Origin: Magnetococcales bacterium
GTDB taxonomy: Bacteria > Pseudomonadota > Magnetococcia > Magnetococcales > JADFYX01
Assembly: GCA_002753565.1 (NCBI GenBank)
Contig: PEAM01000023.1
Span: 1 to 64,000 of the forward strand
Length of the DNA: 64,000 bases
Direction of reading: 5' to 3'
Below, in pieces: positions 1-6,977 of the stretch; positions within the stretch are counted from its first letter, which is position 1, and each line of letters opens with the position of its first letter. A model generated the notes under the pieces. That model was given only the letters and a program-made list of their open reading frames with translations, made no database searches and had not been told where the DNA came from. The translations under genes were made by a program, and so were the position numbers.

Positions 1-306
1 AGCCTCTCCCATGGCTTCCATGGCTCTCTCCAAATGGTCGGAGGCCAGCCGTACCCGGTTGGATGTATCGGCGTCCGTGATGTGTCGGCTGGCGTTGAAG
101 CGGGCCTTTTTCAAATGGCGGTTGGCCTGTGCCAGAGAGAATATCCCTGCATCCAGCTTTGCCTGCCGGTGGGACAGTGTCGGATCGGTATGGGGTGGCG
201 AAACACCACCCCCCTGCAGGAACACCACCAACTGGGACAATGCGCCAGGCTGAATCCGGCCAGGAGAAACTGTGGCCGTTGAGACGGCGGAAATTGATTT
301 ACTCAT
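1..306 (-). CDS. Phage hypothetical protein, C-terminus outside window
   Basis: An open frame starts at ATG 306 on the minus strand, begins MSKSISAVSTATVSPG and stays open to base 1, giving 102 residues without a stop. It starts 2 bases after the stop of the upstream gene (309-596), so the two are probably co-transcribed. Its middle part resembles that gene: both carry a stretch of the type AQANxxLxxAR followed by LASDxLxxAMxAxG, which suggests a tandem duplication. The predicted protein is helical with no membrane segment. The family is not recognised. Confidence 0.6.
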   Translation of the reverse strand, partial: MSKSISAVSTATVSPGRIQPGALSQLVVFLQGGGVSPPHTDPTLSHRQAKLDAGIFSLAQANRHLKKARFNASRHITDADTSNRVRLASDHLERAMEAMGEA

Positions 307-308
307 GA

Positions 309-596
309 TTAAACCTCCCGTCCGGCCAGAGAGATACCGTAGGCGGTCATAGCGTTCTGCAGGCTGTCCGAGGCCAGAGTAATTTCCTCCGCCAACGGAG
401 TGTTCCGGGCCTTCTTCCTGGCGCTCTCCAACTGGTTGCTGGCCTGCACCAAAAAGTGGACTGTCGTGTCGGTCAATTGTTTGGTTCTCGGGTTAAGGCT
501 GAATGGTCTGGGTGGCGTTGGAAATAAAACTACGGTTTCGGCTACTTTTTTGGATGCGCTGCGGATGTGGTTCGAGATAGGATTGCTGCAATTCAT
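309..596 (-). CDS. Phage hypothetical protein, paralogue of next gene
   Basis: A 95-residue soluble protein beginning MNCSNPISNHIRSASKK. The C-terminal half (VQASNQLESARKK then LASDSLQNAMTAYG) matches the pattern seen in the gene that follows it on the minus strand, so the pair looks like duplicated copies. The stop codon lies 2 bases before the next start, indicating translational coupling. It is the first minus-strand gene after the divergent regulatory region at 597-1100. No known domain is recognised. Confidence 0.6.
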   Translation of the reverse strand: MNCSNPISNHIRSASKKVAETVVLFPTPPRPFSLNPRTKQLTDTTVHFLVQASNQLESARKKARNTPLAEEITLASDSLQNAMTAYGISLAGREV

Positions 597-828
597 GACA
601 TTCTCCGTTGAAGGATGTTGTGGATAGGACCGGTGTGGTGCTCTTACACCTACCGGTCCGCCTTTCCTTATCTCATACCTCCATTACTGAAAGTCTGCAA
701 CAGTAAAAATTCGGATACCGTGATTTATTTCAACTGTATGGAATAGATCGGGTTTTTCTCCCTCGGCTCCGTTTCAAACGGAAGCGAGTCCACCAGCCGC
801 ACACGATCCATTCCGACACCGATGGTAT

Positions 829-855
829 TTTAAAGTGCCATTTTGGCACTTTAAA
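829..855. promoter_or_regulatory. Perfect palindrome, candidate operator 1
   Basis: Left arm TTTAAAGTGCCA (829-840), spacer TTT, right arm TGGCACTTTAAA (844-855): a perfect 12-bp inverted repeat. It sits between divergent phage genes. It could be a repressor operator or a hairpin; the second site nearby with the same CA-TTT-TG core favours a protein-binding site. Confidence 0.5.
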
Positions 856-861
856 TCTGTG

Positions 862-876
862 GTCGCATTTTGCGAC
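862..876. promoter_or_regulatory. Palindrome, candidate operator 2
   Basis: Arms GTCGCA and TGCGAC flank the same TTT spacer, giving the same CATTTTG centre as the palindrome at 829-855. The two centres lie 27 bp apart, which is between two and three helical turns. The shared centre and close spacing suggest paired regulatory sites. Confidence 0.4.
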
Positions 877-1100
877 TTCAAACCTATCGCACTCCAGTTG
901 GCCAGCCATCATGCGGCATACTTGTTGGGCAACCCGACTCTCAATCCCGTCATTCCTCCCAGCCAGTTCACACACCGTCATTCACGACACCGACCCAACA
1001 TAATGATTTTATTCTAAAAAAACCGCTTTTATTAACTGGATAAGCGATTCGGATCTATGGCTTATGGTAATCAACATCAACGCAGGAACAGGAGGTAGCC

Positions 1101-1313
1101 ATGAGAACCCAGGGCCACACAGACACAGCCAAACAGCAACCCGGAACGATAGCGCTTAATGACCTCTACACAGTTATTGACGACATGCGGCGCACCGAAC
1201 TCAACCGCCAACGCCAATGGACTGAACAGGGCTGGGAAGACACTGGCGATTGGAGGGAAAGCAACGGAGTCCTGGACGCATTGGCCACCATCACACGCCG
1301 CTTCAACAAGTAA
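1101..1313 (+). CDS. Small phage protein, function unknown
   Basis: A 70-residue charged soluble protein (MRTQGHTDTAKQQPG...). A strong ribosome site, AGGAGGT, lies a few bases before the ATG. It is the first gene of a compact rightward set in which the next start follows after 12 bases. No recognisable domain. Confidence 0.65.
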   Translation: MRTQGHTDTAKQQPGTIALNDLYTVIDDMRRTELNRQRQWTEQGWEDTGDWRESNGVLDALATITRRFNK

Positions 1314-1325
1314 AGGAGACCGACC

Positions 1326-1532
1326 ATGAACAGACAGGCTATCAACAGCATGACACACACAGCCGACAAGGCTGGGCTACTCAAAGGCACCGCTTATTTT
1401 TGGCTCCACCGAGCCGATGCGATTCGCTTTCGAGTCTCACTCTCGGAACGAGCCTACGAAGTCGCCATCCGCGCCCGCCGAGACCGCGCCCAGACCAACC
1501 ACATCAACGCCGAGACGGAGGTAGTATCATGA
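1326..1532 (+). CDS. Small phage protein, function unknown
   Basis: A 68-residue basic protein (MNRQAINSMTHTADKAG...) preceded by the ribosome site AAAGGAG. The stretch around residues 15-50 looks helical and could form a DNA-binding fold (AGLLKGTAYFWLHRADAIRF), but no family is recognised. Its stop overlaps the next start in an ATGA junction. Confidence 0.6.
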   Translation: MNRQAINSMTHTADKAGLLKGTAYFWLHRADAIRFRVSLSERAYEVAIRARRDRAQTNHINAETEVVS

Positions 1533-2107
1533 CCAACCTCACCCCCACCCAACGCACAGCCCTTGAGACAGCCGCCACCCGGCCGCAAGGAAACATCTTC
1601 CCGGTTATCTCCGCCTCCGGGAAGGAACTGAACGGCGGCGCCGCAGGCAAGGTGATCAGCGCGCTCGCCAACAAAGGACTGGCACACGATGCCAGCCTCA
1701 ACCCTCCTTACTGCAACTGGCAGATCTCCAACGCCGGGTACGAGGCCATCGGCCAGGAGCCACCGAAGAAGGAAGAGCCCACACCGGTTGAGGAGGAACC
1801 AGAGACCACCAACGAGATCCTGGATAATTTCCTGGATGGCCTTTCCATCAAAATCCGGCGCGGCTCCAAAAAGGAGATGGTGATCGCCATGATGCTGACC
1901 GAGGGGGGAGCCAGCAACCTGGAGATCGCTGAGGCTACCGGCTGGGCTGCTCACACCATTCGCGGATTCATTGCCGGGACGCTTAAAAAGCAACTTGGCC
2001 TGGTCATCGATACCGAGCGGGATTTTGTCCACACCGAAACCCGCCGCAAGTACTTTACCAACTACCGGATCGTCGGCAGGAAGATGGCCGGGCAAGAGGA
2101 GAACTGA
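1529..2107 (+). CDS. DUF3489-domain protein
   Basis: A 192-residue protein starting at ATG 1529, inside a longer open frame that begins at 1250. This start has a GGAGGT ribosome site and overlaps the preceding stop (ATGA). The N-terminal 75 residues resemble a short helical repeat, followed by an acidic proline-rich linker (EEPTPVEEEPETT). The C-terminal 85 residues match DUF3489, a winged-helix-like domain with the signature TGWAAHTIRGFIAGTLKK followed by LG. DUF3489 proteins are common on phages and plasmids and their role is unknown. Assignment of the domain is from motif recognition. Confidence 0.75.
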   Translation: MTNLTPTQRTALETAATRPQGNIFPVISASGKELNGGAAGKVISALANKGLAHDASLNPPYCNWQISNAGYEAIGQEPPKKEEPTPVEEEPETTNEILDNFLDGLSIKIRRGSKKEMVIAMMLTEGGASNLEIAEATGWAAHTIRGFIAGTLKKQLGLVIDTERDFVHTETRRKYFTNYRIVGRKMAGQEEN

Positions 2108-2109
2108 TC

Positions 2110-2421
2110 ATGGCAACCCAATCGCAACACACACCCGGACCATGGGAGATGAAAAAACGAATCGGCCATAATGAGGGTGGATGGGATATTATCCGCCCCC
2201 AGAAAGCAATCGTAGCGACAACCTTTTCATCCGATGAGGAGGAATCCAACGCCAGACTGTTGGCCGCTGCCCCGGATCTGCTTGAGGCTGTAGACTGGAT
2301 CATCAACGGCCATCCGAACGCTAAAAAGATCGTGACCGCCATGTTGATGGCCGGGATTTCTAAAGATGATCTTAACGTCTGGAAGGAGACCATTGCCAAG
2401 GTGAAGGGGGAAGATCAGTGA
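2110..2421 (+). CDS. Phage protein of the HTPGPW type
   Basis: A 103-residue protein with the hallmark HTPGPW near the N-terminus and NARLLAAAPDLLEAV in the middle. This combination is frequent in small phage and prophage proteins of unknown function. The ribosome site GAGGAGA lies before the ATG, and the gene follows the DUF3489 gene directly. Its stop overlaps the GTG start of the next gene. Confidence 0.7.
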   Translation: MATQSQHTPGPWEMKKRIGHNEGGWDIIRPQKAIVATTFSSDEEESNARLLAAAPDLLEAVDWIINGHPNAKKIVTAMLMAGISKDDLNVWKETIAKVKGEDQ

Positions 2422-2669
2422 CCATCGAAGTCACCGATACCTTCAGAGGCCGGTACAACTGGGTTGCCAATCTCCACGAGGTAGGCGACCCGGTTCTCGA
2501 CCGGGTGCGGCGCTACAACATGACTGTCGAGCAACTCCATCAGCTATTCCGCCAGATGAAAGCCATGGAGGCCGAACTGACTGCCTTGGGTGAGGAGATC
2601 GAAGCCAAAGCCCATGAGCATTGGACGCCGGAGGAGATTGCCGCTGCGAGGGAGGAAGTGGGGGGATAA
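2418..2669 (+). CDS. Small phage protein, function unknown
   Basis: An 83-residue protein starting at GTG 2418, which overlaps the preceding stop (GTGA). It is highly charged and helical, with a coiled-coil-like centre (LFRQMKAMEAELTALGEEIE). It is the last gene of the rightward set beginning at 1101. A hairpin, CGCCCCA/TGGGGCG, follows 6 bases after the stop. Confidence 0.6.
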   Translation: MTIEVTDTFRGRYNWVANLHEVGDPVLDRVRRYNMTVEQLHQLFRQMKAMEAELTALGEEIEAKAHEHWTPEEIAAAREEVGG

Positions 2670-2675
2670 TGGGTG

Positions 2676-2692
2676 CGCCCCACCGTGGGGCG
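2676..2692 (+). terminator. Hairpin after early gene set
   Basis: CGCCCCA-CCG-TGGGGCG forms a 7-bp GC-rich stem just after the stop of the last rightward gene. No T-run follows, so this is a weak candidate for a terminator. Confidence 0.3.
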
Positions 2693-3133
2693 AATTCCGT
2701 TATTGATGGAATGATCTGCACCCCAGGTTTTCTATAACAACAAAGAATACACTGTCTATCATTCTAGAATCACAAGAAAAATCTCTGCCCCAGGTGAAAG
2801 GGGTGCTGGTTTTGATGTTTTTCGGTGATTTTTACTCGCAACTGTTCAAAAATACAGCAGAAAAAAGGTGGACTGTGTTGTGGGTAGTTCCAACTGGATA
2901 AACGAAAAGATCGAAAAGTATGGTTTTGTTGAAAATCAAGACTTTGTGAGTATTCCCCAAAATGGGGGAAAACCCCAAGGCGGTGTCTAGCCAAAGAACA
3001 CCACCTCATCCTGGACATAGACTCAACCAACGGCTAAACCTTTACACAACACAACTTCTTCTTCAGGATACCAAGAATAACCAGATAACCGATAGTTGTT
3101 TACGGGTGATATGCTGAAACATACCAACTTTGA
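2693..3133. other. Stretch without intact gene
   Basis: Apart from the antirepressor remnant, this stretch is AT-rich and has no convincing intact gene. An 86-codon minus-strand frame (2770-3030) is the antisense of the remnant and has no ribosome site. Confidence 0.5.
2868..3037 (+). pseudogene. AntA/AntB-type antirepressor remnant, frameshifted
   Basis: The + frame from 2868 reads SNWINEKIEKYGFVENQDF and then SIPQNGG before a TAG at 2988. This matches the AntA/AntB antirepressor core, normally a WI...RI.KYGFVE..DF pattern. After the TAG a shifted frame (2990-3034) continues AKEHHLILDIDSTNG and ends at TAA 3035, resembling the usual continuation K(D/E)YHL.LD. The N-terminal part is degraded. 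The fragment is too short and broken to be functional. Confidence 0.6.
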
Positions 3134-3150
3134 TTAACCCACTGGGTTAA
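3134..3150. promoter_or_regulatory. Operator palindrome of the toxin-antitoxin operon
   Basis: TTAACCCA-C-TGGGTTAA is a perfect 17-bp palindrome ending 24 bp before the toxin start codon. HigA- and MqsA-type antitoxins repress their own operon by binding such sites, so autoregulation by the downstream XRE protein is likely. This role is inferred. Confidence 0.6.
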
Positions 3151-3174
3151 TAATATCTTGGACAATCTGTTTAA

Positions 3175-3522
3175 ATGGATATAGTATTTAGGTCAAACAA
3201 GTTGGCAAAATCCTTCAATGAGGGGTCTGTGCTTGTGAAAATTCATGGGAAAATGCGGGCCAAAAAAATCAAACTCCGTATGATGGAGTTACGGGCAGCA
3301 AATAGTTTGATGGATTTCTGGCCTCCCAAGAGTGGACCAGCCCGTTGCCATGAAATCTCCAAGGGGTACCGCTACAACAGACTATCCGTTGACTTGGATC
3401 ATCCATACCGCTTGATCTTCAAACCAAACCATGATCCAGTGCCTTTACACGATGAGGGAGGCCTGGACTGGTCCTGTGTAACCGCGATTACAATACTCGG
3501 GGTGGAGGATACTCATGAGTAA
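3175..3522 (+). CDS. higB: HigB/RelE-family toxin
   Basis: A 115-residue protein with the RelE/HigB fold signatures: an N-terminal F+SNKLAKSF stretch, LKxxMxELRAANSL helices, ARCHEISKGYRYNRLSVDL and PYRLIFKP. HigB-type toxins are ribosome-dependent mRNA endonucleases that are neutralised by their antitoxin. The toxin gene comes first, as usual for higBA, and its end overlaps the antitoxin start by 8 bases. A 17-bp palindrome lies upstream. No strong ribosome site is seen. Symbol is by family, not proven orthology. Confidence 0.75.
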   Translation: MDIVFRSNKLAKSFNEGSVLVKIHGKMRAKKIKLRMMELRAANSLMDFWPPKSGPARCHEISKGYRYNRLSVDLDHPYRLIFKPNHDPVPLHDEGGLDWSCVTAITILGVEDTHE

Positions 3523-4615
3523 CAGTCAGCAAAATCAATATATCCCTGATTATCTGGTGGCCCCAGGTGAAGTACTGGATGAATATTTGCAAGCGTACCC
3601 CATGACACAGGCTCAACTGGCCATGCGGACCGGGCTAGCCAAAAAGACCATCAACGAGATTATCAAGGGCAAGTCTCCAATCACAACCGATACGGCGCAA
3701 AAACTGGAGCGGGTTTTGGAGCGGCCTGCTCATTTCTGGAATAACCTGGAACGCCAATATCAGGAGGACAAATCCCGTCTGGCAGAACAGGAACGGCTGG
3801 AAACGGAATTGGATTGGCTACAATGGGTTCCAGTAGCCAAGATGATCAAATTGGGCTGGATTGAGAAGTTCAAAGACAAAAAAGATCAGCTTGGAGCCGT
3901 TCTGAACTTTTTTGGTGTCGCCTCACGTGAACAGTGGGTAGATGTCTGGGAATGGACGAACTCTCAGTCGGCTTATCGGCAGACCAAACGTTTCGAAACC
4001 CGTGCCGAGGCGGTTTCTGCTTGGTTGCGTAGAGGAGAAATCGAAGCCCGGAAGATGCCGTGCGCCCCATTTGACAAGGAGCAATTCCAACAAGCTTTGG
4101 AAAAGATCCGTTCTCTCACCACTCAAACACCGGATGTGTTTCAGCCAAAGCTCATCGAGTTATGCGCCTTGGCCGGTGTTGCCGTGGTATTCGTGCCTGA
4201 ATTGCCCAAAACCGGGATCTCAGGTGCCACCCGCTGGCTGGGAGATAAAGCGGTCATCCAGTTGAGCCTGCGCTACAAAAAAAACGATTATCTCTGGTTT
4301 ACATTTTTCCATGAAGCAGGCCACATCATCAAACATGGCCGTAAGGAAATATTTATCGAAGGAAATGGCCTGGACGGTGATAAGGAGGAGGAAGCCGACA
4401 AGTTTGCCCGGGATTGGCTGATTCCTCCTGCCAACCTCCGTGCTTTTCAGCGCAAATGGGATGGACGATCGTTGGATCCGGTTGTCGATTTTGCCAGAGA
4501 GATAGGCATAGCTCCAGGAATTGTAGTGGGCCGCTTGCAGCATGACAAATTGCTGCCTGTCACCCACGGCCACAAACTCAAAATTACACTCCGTTGGAAG
4601 AATGCAGAAGTTTGA
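3515..4615 (+). CDS. HigA-like XRE antitoxin fused to ImmA/IrrE peptidase
   Basis: A 366-residue two-domain protein. Residues about 15-80 are an XRE/HigA helix-turn-helix (VAPGEVLDEYLQAYPMTQAQ, then LAMRTGLAKKTINEI). Residues about 205-330 are an ImmA/IrrE-type zinc metallopeptidase with HEAGH at 266-270 and a following EEEADKFARDWLIP helix that supplies the third ligand. Plain HigA antitoxins are about 100 residues; peptidase-fused versions exist in phages and mobile elements. The gene overlaps higB. The peptidase may cleave a repressor or the protein itself, but no substrate can be read from the sequence. Confidence 0.8.
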   Translation: MSNSQQNQYIPDYLVAPGEVLDEYLQAYPMTQAQLAMRTGLAKKTINEIIKGKSPITTDTAQKLERVLERPAHFWNNLERQYQEDKSRLAEQERLETELDWLQWVPVAKMIKLGWIEKFKDKKDQLGAVLNFFGVASREQWVDVWEWTNSQSAYRQTKRFETRAEAVSAWLRRGEIEARKMPCAPFDKEQFQQALEKIRSLTTQTPDVFQPKLIELCALAGVAVVFVPELPKTGISGATRWLGDKAVIQLSLRYKKNDYLWFTFFHEAGHIIKHGRKEIFIEGNGLDGDKEEEADKFARDWLIPPANLRAFQRKWDGRSLDPVVDFAREIGIAPGIVVGRLQHDKLLPVTHGHKLKITLRWKNAEV

Positions 4616-4650
4616 TAAATTTGCGGGGCACGTTTCAAACGAGCCTCACC

Positions 4651-5115
4651 CTAAGCGGCCTCTTTCTCATCCAACCCGGCATCAATGGCCAGGGTAGCCA
4701 GCCAGATAGCCTTGGGTACTTTCGCCTCTCCGCTTTTGTAGTTGGCCACGGTTCGGCGGCTGACTCCAAGCCGATTGGCGGCCCGTGCCAGGGACAGGTC
4801 ATGCTTGCCCATCCAGTGAGCAAAATGCTCGGCGGTCATAACACCCTTTTCCGGGAGTATCCGCCGGGCATAATCCTGTAGCGTATCGGTACTGATCCCG
4901 CGACCGTTCGGCCATTCGATGGCCCATCCATGGTGGGTGATTTTAGCCTGGATAAACTCATCCGGTGAAAATGGCTTGGATGCCGGAAAAGCACGGTCAA
5001 TGATTCTATAGTCGAGGGTATCCGTTTTCCCGTCCATCCAGATCATGGAAAGGGTATAGGTGTCTGGATCGGTTTCGATACTCTTAAGCCGGTATGGGTA
5101 ACTCTCTTGACTCAT
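4651..5115 (-). CDS. DUF2442 plus helix-turn-helix protein, putative antitoxin
   Basis: The start at ATG 5115 is preceded by AAAGGAGA and gives 154 residues; the frame continues upstream to 5238, but that part overlaps the neighbouring gene. Residues about 10-75 match DUF2442 (YTLSMIWMDGKTDTLDYR ... WAIEWPNGRGISTDTL). Residues about 100-145 form a Cro/C1-like helix-turn-helix (LSLARAANRLGVSRRTVANY). DUF2442 genes often pair with DUF4160 genes as proposed toxin-antitoxin-like modules, as here. The promoter carries a palindromic site (5148-5167) that probably mediates autoregulation. Confidence 0.75.
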   Translation of the reverse strand: MSQESYPYRLKSIETDPDTYTLSMIWMDGKTDTLDYRIIDRAFPASKPFSPDEFIQAKITHHGWAIEWPNGRGISTDTLQDYARRILPEKGVMTAEHFAHWMGKHDLSLARAANRLGVSRRTVANYKSGEAKVPKAIWLATLAIDAGLDEKEAA

Positions 5116-5147
5116 GGCCGTTCTCCTTTCAATTTCGCTGCAATCAT

Positions 5148-5167
5148 TATAGTGCAAATTCTGCATA
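5148..5167 (-). promoter_or_regulatory. Promoter-operator of the DUF2442 gene
   Basis: On the minus strand, TTGCCT and TATAAT are separated by 17 bases that contain the near-palindrome TGCAGAATTTGCA. The same element, in the same register to its -10 box, precedes the DUF4160 gene. A repressor bound here would block RNA polymerase. Confidence 0.6.
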
Positions 5168-5179
5168 TAGGCAAGCACA

Positions 5180-5419
5180 TCACCCTTTCTTGTGAATTTC
5201 CTCCCATGCTGCAAGTGCTTTCTCGCGGTTTTCCTCAACCCATTTGATGGCCTTTTTGACCTTCCTTGCCGGGCCTACGGCCTTGATTACTTCCAGGGTC
5301 TTTATGTTCAGCTTGATGCGAACCGCTCCGTCCGGGCTGATTATATGAACGTGGGCCGGAATATGATCGTTTGGAAAAATTGAAATTGTGATCCCGTTTA
5401 TTCTTTCAATTTCGCCCAT
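5180..5419 (-). CDS. DUF4160 protein, putative toxin-module partner
   Basis: A 79-residue protein (MGEIERINGITISIFPNDH) with the DUF4160 core: a short beta stretch, the PNDHIPAHVHII motif, and a helical C-terminus ending in ALAAWEEIHKKG. The ribosome site GGGAG lies before the ATG. It sits 64 bases upstream of the DUF2442/HTH gene, each with its own copy of the same operator. DUF4160-DUF2442 pairs are proposed toxin-antitoxin-like modules; the biochemical function is unknown. Confidence 0.75.
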   Translation of the reverse strand: MGEIERINGITISIFPNDHIPAHVHIISPDGAVRIKLNIKTLEVIKAVGPARKVKKAIKWVEENREKALAAWEEIHKKG

Positions 5420-5459
5420 GTTCTGCTCCCGTTGGTTATTGCTCTTTGTTGAGTACTAA

Positions 5460-5479
5460 TATAGTGCAAAATTTGCATA
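5460..5479 (-). promoter_or_regulatory. Promoter-operator of the DUF4160 gene
   Basis: TGCAAAATTTGCA at 5465-5477 is a perfect palindrome. On the minus strand it lies inside the 17-base spacer between TGGAGA (-35-like) and TATATT (-10). The flanking TATAG...ATA is shared with the site at 5148-5167. Confidence 0.6.
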
Positions 5480-5625
5480 CTCTCCAGGATGAATCGACCA
5501 GAAAGAAAAAAATATCCTGCAAAAACCTCCATTTACTGGTTGCAAGCTCTGCGAACTGTTGCTACAGCTATGTCCAACAAAAAAGATCAGCAAAAAACGT
5601 CAGCTTTTCAGTGAGGTAGAGAGCG

Positions 5626-5871
5626 ATGGAGAAGAAAACAACGCAGAGCCAAGAAAGTGAATTTCAACCGGCCATGTTGGCCTATTCGGCCCCGATGATG
5701 GGAATAAAACTTCAACGCATTCATCGAGCACAATCCGTTCTCGATCTGGTGCGGGATGGTCTGGGCCGATCGTCGGACCCAAACCGTGATCAATGGGTTG
5801 ATTCGTTGCTGATCGTCGGGGAGGAGTTGGATAGGTTGTTCGATGATATCACGGTTGGCCGCAGGGTTTAG
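5626..5871 (+). CDS. Small hypothetical protein
   Basis: An 81-residue soluble protein (MEKKTTQSQESEFQPAM...) with a GAGGT ribosome site 9 bases before the ATG. The centre (RIHRAQSVLDLVRDGLG) and C-terminus (WVDSLLIVGEELDRLFDD) are helical, similar in style to small phage regulatory proteins. It lies alone on the + strand between minus-strand genes. No family recognised. Confidence 0.5.
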   Translation: MEKKTTQSQESEFQPAMLAYSAPMMGIKLQRIHRAQSVLDLVRDGLGRSSDPNRDQWVDSLLIVGEELDRLFDDITVGRRV

Positions 5872-5973
5872 CCAGGCCGAAATACCGGGGATGGGCGTAA
5901 TACAATACCCTTTGGGGGAATATGCCCACCGCTTTTTTCTGCGCGGCTTTCGATCCCCGGTGCCCACCATCCA

Positions 5974-6342
5974 TCAAAACGTTTGTTTCAAAATATTGAA
6001 AATCTGACGGGTAGTAAGATCAAAGGCCACCGCCAGTTCCCCTGGTAGCTCCCCCGCATCAAACCTCCGGATGATTTCCTGATCCCGCCGCCTGCGTTTG
6101 GCCTTGGTCCCAAGGCACAATAGAAGCTGGTCCCCACCGTAGCTTTTAGACAACCGATATGCCACCTCTTTCCCCAGCAACCCGACCAAACGGTGATGAT
6201 CCGCCATCTTCCTCGGAACATAGATCCGCTGGCCAGGATGTTTCGCCATCAACCGCTCGGTGGAGGCTACACCGATGACCATGGCCAGATCGATCATGGA
6301 TTGCGGCCAGTCTTCCGGGATCTTCTCTGTTTTTTCTTCCAT
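5974..6342 (-). CDS. Mor-family transcription activator
   Basis: A 122-residue protein matching the Mor/C family of Mu-like phages in length and layout: WPQSMIDLAMVIG at the N-terminus, RIYVPRK in the beta-strand dimer region, a GLLGKEVAYRLSKSYGG middle, and a C-terminal helix-turn-helix (ELAVAFDLTTRQIFNILKQ). Mor proteins activate phage middle or late promoters by binding dyad sites. The upstream region 6370-6560 contains repeated GTAAACC motifs that may regulate this gene. Its targets are not identifiable here. Confidence 0.75.
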   Translation of the reverse strand: MEEKTEKIPEDWPQSMIDLAMVIGVASTERLMAKHPGQRIYVPRKMADHHRLVGLLGKEVAYRLSKSYGGDQLLLCLGTKAKRRRRDQEIIRRFDAGELPGELAVAFDLTTRQIFNILKQTF

Positions 6343-6369
6343 ATAGAGCGGTCTTTTCGGTTGTGATGG

Positions 6370-6560
6370 GTAAACCTGTTTTTAGGGAATTTGTACCTGG
6401 ATTTCTCGGTTTTTTGATCGTCAACCGCTTCTCCAGTTTACTAAGACACCGGTAAACCAAGTTTTCCAGACCGTAACGTTCTATTTTTCAAACGGATATA
6501 CCCGACTTAAACGGTAGGATATTGGCTGTAGGTTACTCCAAGTAAACCTATTTTTCTGAC
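6370..6560. repeat. Cluster of GTAAACC-type direct repeats
   Basis: Imperfect copies of GTAAACCtaTTTTTC start at 6370, 6452, 6473 and 6542, with inverted partners GTTTACT (6436) and GGTTACT (6531). They lie directly upstream of the minus-strand mor gene. Likely binding sites for a phage regulator; no protein can be assigned from sequence. Confidence 0.45.
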
Positions 6561-6977
6561 TGTAAAAACCCGAAAAAGCCGCCGCGCGCGGTACCCGCAG
6601 AGAACTGCCCCCCAAAGGAACCAAGAGGGGGGTACCCCCTGCTGGCCACGTGTGCCAGCGTGTGGCGACATCACGGTTGCACTGGTCCGGTACAACCATC
6701 TGATCAACACGCGGCCGCACACGGCTTGAGTTTATCAGCCGCTCTGAACGAGGAAGGCATCCAGGAGACCACTCTCTCACCCAAGCAGTGGCCCCCTGGA
6801 TCATTTGGCAGCGCCATGGCTCAACCCGGCTCCACCCAGCCAGGCAGGGGCGACGACCACCGCTTGCCCCTTCGTCCCGTTGGCCTGGCAGTAGGGTAGC
6901 CTGAGAGACACCGAGCGTGGATCAACAAGGAAGGAGTCCTCTCCACACGCTCCAACTTCCCACTCGCCTCGGGAAGA
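6561..6977. other. GC-rich structured region without convincing gene
   Basis: This 400-base stretch contains the palindrome GGGGGTACCCCC (6628-6639), the flanking C6 and G6 runs, and an imperfect hairpin GCTGGCCAC/GTGCCAGC (6641-6659). A 107-codon minus-strand frame (6481-6804) crosses the repeats, lacks a ribosome site and has an implausible composition. A structured RNA or a recombination remnant are both possible. Confidence 0.4.

Larger units (their letters stand above)
597..1100. other. Divergent intergenic region with palindromes
   Basis: About 500 bases separate leftward genes (from 596) and rightward genes (from 1101). Open frames here, such as 730-981 on the minus strand, have unlikely composition and no ribosome site and are not called. 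The region contains a perfect inverted repeat with arms GGACCGGT (627-634) and ACCGGTCC (652-659), and the two palindromes described separately. It probably holds promoters for both directions. Confidence 0.5.

Noticed and set aside
730-981. 83-codon minus-strand frame in the divergent region
   Set aside because: It covers the palindromes and shows no ribosome site or domain.
6481-6804. 107-codon minus-strand frame
   Set aside because: No ribosome site, runs through repeats and GC palindromes, and has implausible composition.
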